DNA from: Tubulanus polymorphus
Taxonomy: Eukaryota > Nemertea > Palaeonemertea > Tubulaniformes > Tubulanidae
Assembly: GCF_964204645.1 (NCBI RefSeq)
Contig: NC_134029.1
Span: 22,524,450-22,588,449 of the forward strand
Length of the DNA: 64,000 nt
Reading direction: 5' to 3'
Shown one piece after another: positions 62,505-64,000 of the stretch (position 1 is its first letter; every line of letters starts with the position of its first letter). The position numbers and the translations under genes were made by a program. The notes beneath the pieces are model-generated. The model did not search any database. It saw only the letters and a list, made by a program, of their open reading frames with translations, and had not been told where the DNA came from.

Positions 62505-63951
62505 ATGTCAAGTACAATCAATGAAAGTGATTGTGATGCGTCGTGTTCGAAACTTCAGAACGATTCAGGGGTGAATGAGTCAGGAATTCAATCCCGTTCT
62601 CGAATGAGCTGTCTGAGAAACGCTGTGAAACGGACTAATTCTAGATGTCTCAAAGAATACAAGTAATCAACCATTGCCAGATTTGACTTTTATTCAAAAA
62701 CATATACAAATTTGAATTCCAAGAAGGACTGGGGGACAATATGGATGCAAGGCAGTTAACAGAAATCAACCAAGTGGTTCAGAAGTTATATGGGTCGAAC
62801 TTAATTATTAGATGTCAAATCAATTCATTCATATATAAATTTATTTTTCCAGGTTTTCTGTCATGGCTAAAGCCTTTAAACCGATTTACAAGAAGAATCC
62901 GACAAAATTCAAGGAGCAACATCAACAGTTTCTAGATGACGTTATAAAGGAAGTCGATGTAAGCTTTTAATTGAGTACATTTATTTCAAGAGGTTGTTCT
63001 TTAACTCTCAAAAACCTTACTGTATTATTGATATGTATTAATAATTTATCATTTTGCCTTTTTTCTAGCGAGAAATGGACAATGTTTTAGCCGTGGAGAA
63101 CCTGCCAAATCTAATGGATGGATTGGAAAAGATAATACAGGAAACATTTCTAAGCCGTGAAACAAAAGCCTGGTACAATAACAGGGTCCCTACAACTTCT
63201 CCTTGATATCTTAAAAACTCCTTCTAAATACTTTTAAAGGTGCTTGAAACTCCTTCGATTTGAGAAAATGCGTTTACCAAATTACCCAATTGCAGTTACC
63301 AAATAGAAACCAGGTTTAGTGTAAAGGATAAAAATTGCTTACATAACCAATGATTTAATTAATGGTTTACCGAGATGAACTGTACTGATTTAGGAGGAGG
63401 AAGGAGTCAATGTAATTGAGATATGAAAGTGATGCAGATTCTTTCTCAAAATTTTAAATTTTCTCCTTAAAAACCCCTTGAAAACTACTCATATCCAGGA
63501 ATGACTATTATTTAGACATCCTGTATTTTGCTGGAGCCAAATATATCTGTTTCAAACGTTCCTAAATTCTTAATTAGCAGTATATCGCTTGTTTCTAGGC
63601 GTCCCACAGAACCGTCGAAAGATGTGCAAGCACACCTCGTTCCCTTATACAGGAAATACAAGAACTCGTTAGAATTGATGCTTAATCAAATGGAACGAGA
63701 AAATAAACAGCAACAAACAGAAATTCTTCATAAACGCAAATACATTAATAAAATTGAAGATCAAATGCAACAACATCTGGATATGTTCACTGAGGTAAAA
63801 CATGTTGTTAGTTATCATATATTTGTTTCGTTTAAGAAATAATTGTTATCAAAAATGTTAAATTCAAAATTTTTCAATTCAAAAATTTCAGGCTGTTGAG
63901 GTATTTGAAGAATTACCCACTGAAGAGATGGGAATTGAAGAGAAGAATTGA
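62505..63951 (+). CDS. PMF1: PMF1/Nnf1, MIS12 kinetochore complex subunit
   Basis: Five exons: 62505-62662, 62853-62958, 63069-63172, 63599-63794 and 63892-63951. They total 624 nt, or 207 aa (human PMF1 205). After a Ser-rich N-terminus, CLKEYKFSVMAKAFKPIYKK parallels human YQRFTDCYKCFYQLQP. LPNLMDGLEKIIQE parallels LEAVLNALDKIVEE, and KAWRPTEPSKDV parallels PAWRPSGIPEKDL. The last part is coiled coil (MLNQMERENKQQQTEILHKR). PMF1/Nnf1 pairs with MIS12 in the four-subunit complex that links inner centromere chromatin to NDC80. Identification rests on recalled family alignment plus exact phase closure. The gene ends about 50 bp before the window edge, so the polyadenylation site is not seen. 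It is head to head with FKRP. Confidence 0.92.
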
Positions 63952-64000
63952 ATTAAGTCGAGAATATGTTTATATTACTGTTTATTATCAAATATGTGAA

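Noticed and set aside
62741-62935. Plus-strand ATG frame before PMF1 exon 2
   Set aside because: It reads through the intron and into exon 2 in the wrong register. The 62505 start joins exon 2 in phase and gives the family length.

Overview
This is nuclear DNA of a bilaterian animal. Genes are split by many short GT-AG introns, base composition is AT-rich, and both strands carry interspersed foldback (MITE-like) elements. Every recognisable gene is a metazoan housekeeping, ciliary, kinetochore or receptor gene. A cholecystokinin/sulfakinin-type receptor, a STRA6-type receptor and an outer-arm dynein intermediate chain together suggest a ciliated marine invertebrate, most likely a spiralian such as a mollusc, annelid or brachiopod. 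The phylum is a guess, because the sequence holds no phylum-diagnostic marker I can name.

Layout. Positions 1-24679 hold no supportable coding exon. They contain short tandem repeats, a degenerate tRNA-like sequence (about 9.1 kb) and a small foldback element (12.7 kb). This may be a long 5' intron of the next gene. 24680-26056 (+) carries the last two coding exons of a CCK-receptor-like GPCR. 31574-35923 (-) is a complete 17-exon STRA6/RBP-receptor homologue of 640 aa. 39251-42454 (-) is UBAP1 (6 exons, 555 aa), head to head with TRMO at 42820-44654 (+, 5 exons, 356 aa). 47261-48391 (-) is a FAM219 gene (5 exons, 170 aa), head to head with DNAI1 at 48882-58581 (+, about 30 exons, about 939 aa). 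60319-61842 (-) is intronless FKRP (507 aa), head to head with PMF1 at 62505-63951 (+, 5 exons, 207 aa). Exon chains were assembled by hand from splice sites, reading phase and recalled family similarity. For all seven complete genes the summed coding length is a multiple of three and ends in a stop.

The genes form no operon. They work in unrelated processes: ESCRT-I sorting (UBAP1), tRNA A37 methylation (TRMO), axonemal dynein (DNAI1), dystroglycan ribitol-phosphate transfer (FKRP) and the MIS12 kinetochore complex (PMF1). Three divergent pairs share short spacers that are probably bidirectional promoters. The FAM219/DNAI1 spacer carries a tandemly duplicated full CRE palindrome. The order UBAP1 - FAM219 - DNAI1 recalls human 9p13.3, and STRA6, FAM219B and UBAP1L all lie on human 15q, so the window may preserve an ancient bilaterian gene block.

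The most unusual non-genic signal is a dispersed element family (12.7, 37.6 and 42.0 kb). Its conserved core resembles a hammerhead ribozyme, with CTGATGA, a hairpin and GAAAC. One copy is flanked by 12-bp direct repeats.
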